Source: Macrosoma leucophasiata
Taxonomy: Eukaryota; Arthropoda; Insecta; Lepidoptera; Hedylidae
Direction: 5' to 3'
Length of the DNA: 64,000 nt
Assembly (NCBI GenBank): GCA_036365455.1
Contig: JAWQUS010000016.1
Location: 14,407,001-14,471,000, forward strand
In this document: positions 54,873-64,000 of the stretch, one piece after another
Numbering within the stretch: position 1 is the stretch's first letter
Layout of the letters: each line of letters opens with the position of its first letter
Position numbers and translations under genes: made by a program
The notes under the pieces: model-generated
The model's input: the letters and a program-made list of their open reading frames with translations, nothing else
Told to the model about the DNA's origin: nothing
Database searches by the model: none

Positions 54873-55575
54873 TTTGGTCCAATCGAGCCATCTTACGAAC
54901 GTGTGAGGAGTTCATCGACCCGCGCGACGGTTACCTTTTGAAAAAGTGTCATCGGTCAACGGACGCGGCGGTGAAGAAAATAATCATTTCGGCGGCAAGA
55001 TTACATACGCAGAGCGACGTGTTTCAATCGTCGGCATCCACAAGGCAACAACATCAAGAACAAAAACTCCGGGAGTGGAAATTCGGTGCAATTTCGAACA
55101 CACAATTTCGAACGCCGGGCAACAATCTTCTTCGCGTTGGGTGAAAGTTCTCCTTGTTGGACACGGATACGGGTATTGGTGAGTTCGTTCCAATTTTCCC
55201 TCCAAATCCTTTAATTTTTTCATCGAATCAAATTTCAAATTTCAACGTTTTTTTTTTTCAAACTTCTCGAGTCTATTTTGTTCATTTGCTGGCCCATTTA
55301 AACATTATTTCTAGTGAATCGTGCGTCAGGTTCTTGCTAGACGACCGTTATTTACCTACGCGCTTGCGCTCGCTCGCTTCAAGGTCGAGCGCCCATTGTT
55401 CTATTGTTCTGGTTATTACATTTTTTCTTTGGTTTTTTTTGCCACATTCTTGTTTACATTACTTTGCATAAATCATATTTTTTTCTTCATATTCACACCT
55501 TTTTTATAACAGTTTCACACCTCTTATCTTATTTGCACCTTCGAGCATTTAAACTACCTATTTTATTTATTTAAA
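54873..55575 (+). other. BEL/Pao leader with primer-binding site
   Basis: TGGTCCAATCGAGCCA starts at 54875. The TGG matches the CCA end of a tRNA primer, but I cannot name the tRNA. Short frames in the leader are not conserved features. Candidate splice or packaging signals cannot be judged by eye. Confidence 0.7.
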
Positions 55576-58500
55576 ATGGCTACTGAGGAATTAATCAGAA
55601 AACGCAGTGCTATGAAGGCTAAGTTAACTAATTTTTGTAATTACATGAGTGTGCTTCATAGTTGCCAATCAATTTCTTATTTACAGCGTATAGAATTGGA
55701 AGGTCGACTTAACAAATTCGATACCTTATATGATGTATTTGACGATTTACAGATACAAATCGAGGTTCTTTCATCCGAGGCCAAAGTCGACGACGAGTAT
55801 GTGGAGCGTGCCAAGTTCGAAGAGCGATACCATTCACTAGCAGCTCGGGCGCGTGCCCTGCTAGCGGAGAGCAGTGCTTGCGATGACGGTGCTGCCGCGG
55901 GTTCGACACACAGTAATGCAGGTGTTTCGCTTCACAATAATCGTAATTTAGTACGCTTGCCTAAAATTGATTTGCCCAGTTTTGACGGTTGTATTCAGTA
56001 TTGGCTTGAGTATAGAGACACATATCTGTCACTGATCCATAACAGTAATTGCATCGATGACATTAGTAAATTCCATTACCTCCGTGCATCATTGAAGGGT
56101 GATGCACAAGAAATAATTAAAAATATTGTTTTTAAAGGTGATAATTACAACATGGCGTGGAATTTACTTTGTGAACGTTTTGATAACAATCGGCTTTTAA
56201 TAGACAACCACTTGCAGGCGTTGTTCAATGTCGAATACAGCAATAAAGAATCATCAACTAACTTGCGTCATCTTAAAGATGTCATTCATAAAAATATTAG
56301 AGCGTTGAAGACATTGAACGAGCCGACTGAGTACTGGGACACGCTAATTATTTTCATGATGTCCAGTAGATTAGATCCCATAACAAGTAGAGGTTGGGAA
56401 GAATTCCGTTGTACATTAACTAATTCCCCTACATTGAGTCAATTTTGTTCGTTTGTATGCAATAGAGCTGATCTCTTAGAAAAGGTAGAAAATAATAACA
56501 TATCGAAATTCAGTAATAACAATATTAATACAGTAAATACGAAACACAAATCAACAACAAATAACAATAACTTAAATATAACAAGTAAAAGATTTAACCA
56601 TACAATACAATGTCCATTTTGTAGTAAAAATCACTTTCTTTTCAATTGTGTAGATTTTAGAAATTTGCCTGTAGAAACCAGGGTTTCAATGGTCCCAAGG
56701 TTTAATATTTGTCGAAATTGCCTGCGCCCAGGTCACTTACTGCAGAGATGTAAATTAGCAAACTGCAGATATTGCAATGGCAGGCATAACACGTTGCTAC
56801 ATATTAATGAAAGCGCATCAACTGGGTTTCAAGACCCTGTTCCCGATGTAGCATTGCCAGTTCACAATTCCGAAGCTCTTCCTTTGATAAATAATCCAGA
56901 TAATATAACTTTATCCAGTAATATTCCGTTACAAAATACTTCGTCTAGTATTTTACTGTCCACAGCGTTGGTGAAAGTGAGGAGCGAGGACGGGGAGTGG
57001 CTCAACGCACGGATCTTGCTCGATAACGGTAGCACAGCCAACTTTATCACTACAAGCTTAAGCAACAAGCTGGGATTGCCACGACGTGACACGACCTCCA
57101 CGATTTCTGGTATAAATAGTAAAACATCAATTAGCACACAGTCTTGTAATGTAAATATTAAATCATGCAATAGTGCCTATAATGCCAATATAGAATGTTT
57201 GATACTGCCTGAAATCACAAAAAAATTGCCTTCTGCATTCATCAACGTTACAAATATTTCAATACCGTCTGACATAAAACTAGCAGATCCATCGTTTAAT
57301 GTTCCGTCTGTCATTGAAATTCTCGTTGGTGCTGAGGTCTTTTGGAATGTTTTGGGTATCGCATCCGTTAATTTAGGGAAAAATTTACCTAAGCTACACG
57401 AGACTCAGTTCGGATGGATAGTGTCAGGTCCTATTGTCAATGTTAAATCAGTAAAAAAACATTCATATTCAGAAAATATAACACATTTTTGTAATGTCTC
57501 TGTCGATGATTTGAACAATAATATAAATCGATTTTGGGAAATTGATACAGTATCTTCAGAGCATTGTTTATCTCGGGAAGAACGAGCATGTGAAGAAAGT
57601 TTTCACCTTAATACTACACGCGACAAGGATGGTAGTTTTGTTGTAACAGTACCCTTAAAGCAAAGTCCTGAGGTTTTAGGTGATTCTTACGAGATGGCTA
57701 AACGCCGGTTTTTGTCACTGGAACGTAGATTTCAGCGTGATCCAGTGTTCAAAGACAGATACATAAAATTCATGCAGGAGTATGAGCGTTTAGGACATAT
57801 GACGGAAATAAAAAAATGTCAAATTACAAATACGGTTGAATATTATGTGCCACATCATGGCGTCATTAAAGAATCCAGTCTGACGACAAAACTCCGAGCG
57901 GTTTTTGACGCGTCGGCAGCCACCACATCTGGATTGTCGTTAAATGATATCCAAATGGTGGGACCCACTGTTCAGGATGATTTACTATCTATATTGTTGC
58001 GTCTTCGGCAACATAGGTATATTATATCTGGAGACATTGAAAAAATGTATCGAGCTATTAAGGTAACACCTTCACAGCATTCTTTGCAACAAATAATTTT
58101 TCGTGAAAATTCTAGGTTGCCACTTAAAATATACAGCCTTAACACAGTTACTTACGGTACAGCCTCCGCCCCGTATTTGGCAACAAAATGCTTAGTTAGT
58201 TTAGCATCACTTGCTAGCAGTGAAGAAGTGAAAGTTTCTATAGAAAAAGATTTTTATGTTGATGATTACATAAGTGGTGGCAACTCGATTGAAGAAGTAA
58301 TAAAATTAGGAAAAGAAGTTATTTCTATTTTGGCGTCTGCCAATTTTAATCTTCGTAAATGGCAGTCCAATAATTCATGTATTTTGACTGCTATCACTGG
58401 CAAATCGGGATGTCCCAATAGTTTAAACCTATCAGAGAATAAAAATGTATCCTCAAAAACATTAGGGTTACATTGGATGTGTGAGTCAGATACGCTTGCA

Positions 58501-60825
58501 TTTTCTATTGGCATAAATGGTGACAAACAGGTGACAAAACGAAGTATTTTATCAGTCATAAGTCAGATATTTGACCCATTAGGTCTGGTTGGGCCTTGTG
58601 TGGTAGATGCAAAACTGATTATGCAGAGACTATGGTTAAGTGGGTGTAACTGGGATGAGAAGGTACCTGAGGATATAATTTGTTCATGGTCTACCTTTCT
58701 GGCAAATTTAACACATATTAACGCTTTGAAAATTCCTAGATGGGTGTTATGCGAAAATTCAGTTATTCATGAAGTTCATGTTTTCACAGACGCCTCCGAA
58801 AAGGCGTACGGTGCCTGTATATATATTCGGTCAATAGACAAGACCGGTCAAATTAATTCTCGGCTGTTAATTTCTAAGAATCGTGTTGCACCTATCAAGC
58901 CTACTACAATTCCTCGTCTAGAATTGTGTGGGGCATTATTAGGAACAAGACTGTGTACTAAAGTGATGAATGCATTACGTCTTACTATAAATAAATGCCA
59001 GTATTGGTGCGATTCCACAATTGTGTTAAGTTGGCTAGCTATGGCCCCTAATACATTAAAACCTTTTGTGCGAAATAGAGTTGATGAAATTCAAGAAAGT
59101 ACCGCTGGACAGACGTGGAGGTACGTGCCGTCTCATGACAATCCAGCGGATCTTGTCTCTCGCGGGCTGAAGGCTGATCGTATCAGTGAGTGTTCGCTGT
59201 GGTGGTCGGGACCACAATTTTTGCTCAAATCAGAGTTACACTGGCCTAAAACGCCAAATGAAAGCGTGACACAGGATTCACTTGAACTAATTTCATGTCA
59301 TTTCACCTCACAAAATAATAATAATTCATTATCATGTCATCCTCAATCAGATTTAATATCATTAATTCATAATTATTCTAATTTTAATCGTTTACAGAGA
59401 GTAGTTTCATATATTTTAAGATTCATACATAATTTAAGAAACAAAAATAAATTATGCGGTCCTTTAACGTCACAAGAAATGATGAAATCATTTCATCATA
59501 TTATACATGTTTCTCAAATTGATATGTTTCCGGACGAATACGCAATACTTCAATCCGGTAAACCACTGGTTCATAAAAATAGGCTGTTGCGCTTAAGTCC
59601 CTTTGTAGACACTGATGGTGTTATGCGTGTAGGCGGCAGACTTAGCAACTCTCCCTACGATTACAATGTAAAACATCCCATATTGCTATGTAGTAAGCAT
59701 CACCTTACTAAGTTAATATTCAGGAAATATCACCACGAGCTATTACACGCTGGCCCTCAATTATTATTGGCAAATATTAGACAATTGTATTGGCCTCTAG
59801 GTGGTCGAAATCTATCGAAATGTACTGTGAGACAGTGTTTAAAATGTTTTAAATTTAAATGTCGTACATTACAGCCCGTAATGGGTCAGTTACCGTGTTC
59901 TAGAACCGCCTTGGAGTTTCCTTTTTTAAATTGTAGTGTTGACTATGCCGGGCCGATATTTATAGCCGATCGAAGGGGGCGAGGGTGCAAGCTCGTGAAG
60001 TCGTACATTTGTATTTTTGTGTGCCTCGCAATTAAAGCAGTTCACATTGAGCTCGTCAGTGATCTGACCAAAGAAGCATATATCGCTGCTTTGAACCGAT
60101 TCATGGCTCGTCGCGGCAAGCCTAAAACAATTTTGTCAGATAATGGCACCAATTTCGTGGGTGCATTTAACGAATTAAAACATTTGTTGAAAGATCTTGC
60201 TGACTCAAATGTATCATCTGAGGTTGTTCGACAGGGCATTGAGTTTTCGTTTACTCCTCCGTACTCACCGCATTTTAACGGTATAGCTGAAGCAGCGGTT
60301 CGATCCACAAAGCATCACTTAAAAAGATTGCTAAATTTGACACACTTCACATTTGAGGAAATGAACACATGCTTGACTCAAATAGAAGCCATTCTTAATT
60401 CACGTCCTCTTATCCCGCAATCCTCTGATCCCTTAGACTTAACAGTCCTAACACCTGCCCATTTTTTAATTGGACGATCACTTACATCTGTTCCAAGTCC
60501 ACAGGTGACGGAAACCAACATCAGCCGACTCGAGCGATTTCGTAGAATAGAATATGTCAAACAACATTTTTGGAACAGATTTCAGTTGGAGTACGTATCG
60601 TTACTCCAACAAAAGACAAAGTGGCACCATTCAAGCGGAAGCCTGTCGGTGGGCACCTTGGTCCTAGTGAAAGATCGGGGATTACCACCCTTGTTGTGGT
60701 CTCTGGGGCGTGTGACGAAGACCTTTCCAGGCAGGGACGGCGCCGTAAGAGTGGTTGAGATAAAAACCAAACGGGGAACAATTATTAGGGCCTATAATAA
60801 TATTTGTCCTTTGCCTTTATTTTGA
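55576..60825 (+). CDS. BEL/Pao gag-pol polyprotein, 1,749 aa, intact
   Basis: One frame without stop or shift; ATG follows an AAA context (TTTAAAATGGC). Approximate order: gag-like region 1-300 with LPSFDGCIQYWLEYRDTY at 132-149; three Cys-rich knuckles (CPFC 346, CRNC 379, CRYC 397); protease with LLDNGS, Asp 483; reverse transcriptase about 735-970 with YVDD at 894-897; RNase H with D1072, E1116, D1146; HHCC zinc-binding domain 1387-1424; integrase catalytic D1456, D1522, E1572; C-terminal domain 1640-1749 (LVLVKD, GRVTKTFPG). Length and order fit BEL/Pao elements. The product would form cytoplasmic particles, copy element RNA and integrate it. The D-N-G protease triad differs from the usual D-(S/T)-G. 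Gag and pol are fused, so no frameshift is needed; no envelope. Confidence 0.96.
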   Translation: MATEELIRKRSAMKAKLTNFCNYMSVLHSCQSISYLQRIELEGRLNKFDTLYDVFDDLQIQIEVLSSEAKVDDEYVERAKFEERYHSLAARARALLAESSACDDGAAAGSTHSNAGVSLHNNRNLVRLPKIDLPSFDGCIQYWLEYRDTYLSLIHNSNCIDDISKFHYLRASLKGDAQEIIKNIVFKGDNYNMAWNLLCERFDNNRLLIDNHLQALFNVEYSNKESSTNLRHLKDVIHKNIRALKTLNEPTEYWDTLIIFMMSSRLDPITSRGWEEFRCTLTNSPTLSQFCSFVCNRADLLEKVENNNISKFSNNNINTVNTKHKSTTNNNNLNITSKRFNHTIQCPFCSKNHFLFNCVDFRNLPVETRVSMVPRFNICRNCLRPGHLLQRCKLANCRYCNGRHNTLLHINESASTGFQDPVPDVALPVHNSEALPLINNPDNITLSSNIPLQNTSSSILLSTALVKVRSEDGEWLNARILLDNGSTANFITTSLSNKLGLPRRDTTSTISGINSKTSISTQSCNVNIKSCNSAYNANIECLILPEITKKLPSAFINVTNISIPSDIKLADPSFNVPSVIEILVGAEVFWNVLGIASVNLGKNLPKLHETQFGWIVSGPIVNVKSVKKHSYSENITHFCNVSVDDLNNNINRFWEIDTVSSEHCLSREERACEESFHLNTTRDKDGSFVVTVPLKQSPEVLGDSYEMAKRRFLSLERRFQRDPVFKDRYIKFMQEYERLGHMTEIKKCQITNTVEYYVPHHGVIKESSLTTKLRAVFDASAATTSGLSLNDIQMVGPTVQDDLLSILLRLRQHRYIISGDIEKMYRAIKVTPSQHSLQQIIFRENSRLPLKIYSLNTVTYGTASAPYLATKCLVSLASLASSEEVKVSIEKDFYVDDYISGGNSIEEVIKLGKEVISILASANFNLRKWQSNNSCILTAITGKSGCPNSLNLSENKNVSSKTLGLHWMCESDTLAFSIGINGDKQVTKRSILSVISQIFDPLGLVGPCVVDAKLIMQRLWLSGCNWDEKVPEDIICSWSTFLANLTHINALKIPRWVLCENSVIHEVHVFTDASEKAYGACIYIRSIDKTGQINSRLLISKNRVAPIKPTTIPRLELCGALLGTRLCTKVMNALRLTINKCQYWCDSTIVLSWLAMAPNTLKPFVRNRVDEIQESTAGQTWRYVPSHDNPADLVSRGLKADRISECSLWWSGPQFLLKSELHWPKTPNESVTQDSLELISCHFTSQNNNNSLSCHPQSDLISLIHNYSNFNRLQRVVSYILRFIHNLRNKNKLCGPLTSQEMMKSFHHIIHVSQIDMFPDEYAILQSGKPLVHKNRLLRLSPFVDTDGVMRVGGRLSNSPYDYNVKHPILLCSKHHLTKLIFRKYHHELLHAGPQLLLANIRQLYWPLGGRNLSKCTVRQCLKCFKFKCRTLQPVMGQLPCSRTALEFPFLNCSVDYAGPIFIADRRGRGCKLVKSYICIFVCLAIKAVHIELVSDLTKEAYIAALNRFMARRGKPKTILSDNGTNFVGAFNELKHLLKDLADSNVSSEVVRQGIEFSFTPPYSPHFNGIAEAAVRSTKHHLKRLLNLTHFTFEEMNTCLTQIEAILNSRPLIPQSSDPLDLTVLTPAHFLIGRSLTSVPSPQVTETNISRLERFRRIEYVKQHFWNRFQLEYVSLLQQKTKWHHSSGSLSVGTLVLVKDRGLPPLLWSLGRVTKTFPGRDGAVRVVEIKTKRGTIIRAYNNICPLPLF

Positions 60826-60849
60826 AATAAAGATTTCAACCCGGGGAGC
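60826..60849 (+). other. Pre-LTR segment with candidate polypurine tract
   Basis: After the stop codon, AATAAAGATTTCAACCCGGG then GAGC leads directly to the 3' LTR. The GGGGAG run is a short, imperfect candidate tract for plus-strand priming. Confidence 0.55.
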
Positions 60850-61165
60850 TGTTGGAGCACTACCCGGCCGCGGTGTGCGCGGGCGAGTGTCCACTGTGCA
60901 GTGCGCGGAAGCCGGATGGAGGACGAGCGCGGGGAGGTGCGCGCGGGCGCGGCGCAGGGCCCCGCCACCCCGGGCCGCCTCACCGAGTCACCGTGTCGCC
61001 GCCGCCGCGCGCCTCTTCATTCATTTTGCATAATTCATCGACGACACACGTCTCCTCGCTCATTGCTTGCTTATCATCATCATTGTCATTCAAGTCATTA
61101 ATTATATTACCTTAAGTTACAGTCCACCTTTTATTTTATCGCTCCCACGAGCAAAAGTAGGAACA
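60850..61165 (+). repeat. BEL/Pao 3' LTR
   Basis: 316 bp, same limits and, as far as read, the same sequence as 54557-54872. Followed by TTAGT (61166-61170). Confidence 0.97.
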
Positions 61166-61170
61166 TTAGT

Positions 61171-61918
61171 TGTCCTATGTTGTCGAAAGCCTTTCTGTTC
61201 ATCACATAAAATATTACTTTTTTTCACAAATTGAGACAATTCTTTATATATGTATTTTTCAAATATTTTTGATATGACTGGAATAAGTGCAATAGGTCGG
61301 TAGTTTTCCATTAGATCTCTATTTCCTTTTTTAAATAATGGCTTTATTATAGACGTTTTAGACGTTTATGCGGATGGATAGACACCGGCGCTAATACTTA
61401 AATTTATGATGTGACTCAGATGACCACATACTTCCGCTGATACATGTTTTAATATTTTAGTGGAGATATCATCATAACCTACGCTGCCTGTATTGTTTAA
61501 AGATTTTATAATTTTATATATGTCTGGTGGTATACTAGGCGCCATGAACATAGAGCTGTTATTCCAATCTAATTTAGAAGACTGGGATTATTGGCAACTT
61601 TCATTTGTGGTTCGATTTTATCAACAAAATAACCGTTAAACATTTCTGAGATTTTATGGGGACATGTTACTATGTGGTTATTTAATTTAAGTTGATTTAT
61701 ACTTTGTTTGGGTAAATTTTGCTTAGAACGATTAATGATTTGCCAACTACTTTTAGATTTGTTTTTGGATGATTTGATGAAATAATTATTTTGTGCCTTT
61801 TGTGTCAAATGTATTATCTTTTTAAGCAGTTTAGAGTAGTTCTTAAAGTAAATTTTACTTTGACTGGTGGGATTTAATCTATGCTGCCATAAAAGTTTTC
61901 TTTTTTTAAAGATAAAAA
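61171..61918 (-). pseudogene. Split non-LTR retrotransposon, 5' remaining part
   Basis: Minus strand, in order: KKRKLLWQHRLNPTSQSKIY and FNGYFVDKI (pre-RT, frame from 61988 to 61569), GSVGYDDISTKILK (first RT block, 61551-61366) and MENYRPIALIPVISKIFEKY (second RT block, from 61311). The blocks fall in three frames, so the copy is already frameshifted. The endonuclease domain is missing; the 5' limit near 61918 abuts CCATCAA repeats and family A. It continues after the BEL element at 54556. Confidence 0.8.
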
Positions 61919-61929
61919 CAACCATCAAC

Positions 61930-62065
61930 CAACCATCAACCTTACCATCTGATTCTAACCGGAGCACGACAGTGCTGAACACTGACACTCAGTGGCAGAT
62001 AGATTAGGTAATGCGGTGGTGCCTACGCCCTCGAGTCCTTACACTTGGATTCTACTACCATTTAA
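61930..62065 (-). repeat. Family A, 5' half, diverged
   Basis: AACCGGAGCACGACAGTGCT to TAATGCGGTGGTGCCTACGC and TTCTACTACCA; 3' half missing. Confidence 0.7.
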
Positions 62066-62084
62066 TTCTTCTTTTTCCTGAAAG

Positions 62085-62280
62085 TTTCCCACTACCACCT
62101 TCAAAGTTTGTTAAATGAGCCCGGAGATATCAGCAGGCTTGGCACACAGATGGGACAAAACGTTCATAATTGTCGCCACTCGTGTGCCATCGTGTGTGTT
62201 TGTATGCTTAAATGCGTTTACCTCTGCCTATCACTTTGAGAAATGCAGGCGTAAAGATATGACATGTTACGTTTTTACTA
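62085..62280 (+). mobile_element. SINE-1, 3' part, diverged
   Basis: CCCACTACCACCTTCAAAGT, GAGATATCAGCAGGCTTG and CTCTGCCTATCACTTTGAG, ending GTTACGTTTTT. Promoter boxes absent. Confidence 0.7.
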
Positions 62281-62760
62281 GCCATGTTAAAAATCTCACA
62301 TCAAACCTTATCTTCTTACAGCTACAATATTACTTAAAATAAAAGAATGTGATTAACAATGAATTGTTACGTTCAGCTTATCTATCATTACCACCAGAAG
62401 TTGTAATTTGCCCAAAGCGTAATTTGCATAAACTACGTCCATAAAACGATAAAGAGTGCTATCGTACAGAAAGTAGTTCGTACTTGAAAACTCTTTTATT
62501 AAAATAGCTTATACATTTTACAGTTTTTATTTCAACAAACTAAAATTTCTCCTTGTGATGATAATCCTTGTTCATATTAACTTTGGCTGTGAGATATTTT
62601 TTATTTTGACACCAAATTGGGTATTACTCGGTAAATATAATTTATTAAATTTAGTACCTAATTGTCTATGAAAAATTTCTATAATATTGAAATACCAAAG
62701 AAAGTCAGTCCTTTAACTTAACTTTAATGTTTTATTTGCAAAGTCTTTTACTACAAACCA
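62281..62760. other. AT-rich stretch without recognised element
   Basis: Nothing supported. Confidence 0.35.
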
Positions 62761-63047
62761 GTTCAATATTGGTACCAATGTTCAACCATGCGTGCACTCC
62801 TTATCAACGATTCGACGCCACAATTCTGTTCCACTAGTTATACACTTTCGTCGTGTACGTGCCGATGTCGCAAAGTATCATGTCCCCGAGAGTACATAAA
62901 TAATTCAGCAGGTAGAGCGATGGAACGAGCACAGAGTGAAGCCAGCGCAAGGCGTAGTTTAAGCTTCGGTCATACCTTCGACTTCAATGCGACTACACAT
63001 CACACATACGACTCTGTAATTTCTGAACTCTGCATTTGTGAATAAGA
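62761..63047. repeat. Recent direct duplication, unit 1
   Basis: Starts GTTCAATATTGGTACCAATG and matches 63299-63577, about 97 percent over the first 240 bp, then less. The plus strand holds an 85-codon frame (62788-63045) containing MERAQSEASARRSLSFGHTF; its internal ATG is ATA in unit 2. No known domain, TIR or tail, so host or unknown origin. Confidence 0.8.
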
Positions 63048-63298
63048 CCTAGTTGATGATCGAAAAACTGTGCTGATTCTTGGATCCTCCTAAATCGGCA
63101 TTAAACATTTTAGATAAGATGGTGACCTATAAAGCTATCACCAATTAAATATTCATTCAATATCAATTCTGGACAATACCATATATTGAATCAAATAACA
63201 GACAAAACGATAGACATTGCAAATACGTGTATTATTAGTAGGTGAAAGGTATTATTAACTTAAAAGATTCTTATTTAACAACGAACCCTCAAACACAG

Positions 63299-63577
63299 TT
63301 CAATATTGGTACCAATGTTCAACCACGCGTGCACTCCTTATCAACGATTCGCCGCCACAATTCTGTTCCACTAGTTATACACTTTCGTCCTGTACGTGCC
63401 GATGTCGCAAAGTATCATGTCCCTGAGAGTACATAAATAATTCAGCAGGTGGAGCGATAGAACGAGCACAGAGTGAAGCCAGCGCAAGGCGTAGTTTAAG
63501 CTTCGGTCATACCTTCGACTTCAATGCGACTACACGTCAACACAACTTCATGTCTGAAATCTGCATTTGTGAACAGA
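63299..63577. repeat. Recent direct duplication, unit 2
   Basis: Partner of 62761-63047, offset about 537 bp. The spacer of about 250 bp between the units is unique AT-rich DNA. Confidence 0.8.
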
Positions 63578-64000
63578 TAATAGTCCGAACTTGAATTCTT
63601 GAACATCGGTTCTTTGATCATCATCGATACGGGTAATACTAGTAATAAGCAAACAAATCTATACCTTAAAGCATTTAAATCTATACCTACATTATTCAAT
63701 GGATAGAACATTCTCAGGATTATAACTATAATACAGAAACCAAAACTCTTTGATCTGTATTCATCAATATAAACACTAGTGTACATTGATTTATTTAAAT
63801 GACTTCCAGTATGTAAAAAATTGAGGAATAAAATAAAATTGAGTTGCACCTATAGGCATTGCAATGATATCCAAAATAATGTTTCAGGTAGGTATGTACG
63901 TGAATATTAATAAAATATTAAACTTAGTGATGCTAGTTTTCAAGTCCTACTTAAAACTCTACCACTAGAAGAGTTAATCTAGCATTACACACAATTATAA
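63578..64000. other. AT-rich stretch to window edge
   Basis: A 117-codon minus-strand frame (63849-63496) overlaps duplication unit 2 and has no recognisable domain. Nothing else supported. Confidence 0.35.

Larger units (their letters stand above)
54557..61165 (+). mobile_element. Complete BEL/Pao LTR retrotransposon (6.6 kb)
   Basis: Two identical-looking 316-bp LTRs, TTAGT target duplication, a primer-binding-like TGG start 2 nt after the 5' LTR, a 5' leader of about 0.7 kb, one gag-pol frame (55576-60825) and a G-rich run before the 3' LTR. No env-like frame. It is inserted in the RT of a minus-strand non-LTR element and lies antisense to the iRhom gene. Identity of the LTRs means insertion so recent that no mutation has accumulated, or gene conversion. 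It looks competent, apart from an unusual protease active site. Confidence 0.95.
36952..64000 (-). other. Probable upstream iRhom intron or 5' flank
   Basis: The acceptor before 36951 implies an exon upstream that ends in phase 2. None was recognised up to the window edge, so most of this span is either one large intron or intron plus 5' flank. It holds the BEL/Pao element and several LINE remnants. Confidence 0.4.

Overview
The window looks like lepidopteran (moth or butterfly) genomic DNA: an AT-rich background dense with poly(A) retroposons, tRNA- and 5S-derived SINEs, LINE 3' ends, a mariner relic, hAT-like MITEs and a BEL/Pao LTR element, with a few short GC-rich exons far apart. There is nothing bacterial here: no operons, no CRISPR array, no rRNA operon. 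Lepidoptera is an inference from repeat and exon style; I cannot name the species. The only host gene I can support runs right to left (minus strand). Three internal exons at 36574-36951, 17266-17437 and 5710-5885 have matching splice sites and compatible phases. Joined conceptually they give the cytoplasmic N-terminal region of an inactive rhomboid (iRhom, rhomboid-5). The introns between them are 19.1 kb and 11.4 kb. The 5' exons are not recognised and may lie beyond 64000; the membrane-domain exons must lie left of position 1. Two of the three exons have a decayed tandem copy just downstream. The copy at 17157-17212 still has both splice sites and would add a stop codon, so it is a candidate poison exon. 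Layout. 1-5.5 kb: nested poly(A) retroposons (called family A here; about 25 copies in the window) and SINEs. 5.5-9.9 kb: exon and its echo, LINE 3' ends, a 67-bp-arm palindrome inserted with an 11-bp target duplication, and a 5'-truncated LINE with a 250-codon open frame. 10-17 kb: a hAT-like MITE and a diverged tandem duplication. 17-36.5 kb (large intron): a 1,335-bp minisatellite of 15-bp self-complementary units in unbroken register, a mariner relic, a 2.1-kb long-TIR element, and MITEs and SINEs. 37-52 kb: MITEs, LINE remnants, a 126-bp tandem array, an inverted pair of tRNA-like repeats, and a 5S-derived SINE. 52.9-61.9 kb: a minus-strand non-LTR retrotransposon split by a LINE fragment and by a complete BEL/Pao element (54557-61165) with two 316-bp LTRs that look identical, a 5-bp target duplication and one uninterrupted 1,749-codon gag-pol frame. 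62.7-63.6 kb: a recent direct duplication of unknown function. Functionally the window is one long host gene whose introns have collected transposons; the BEL element is antisense to that gene and is the only apparently intact autonomous element.
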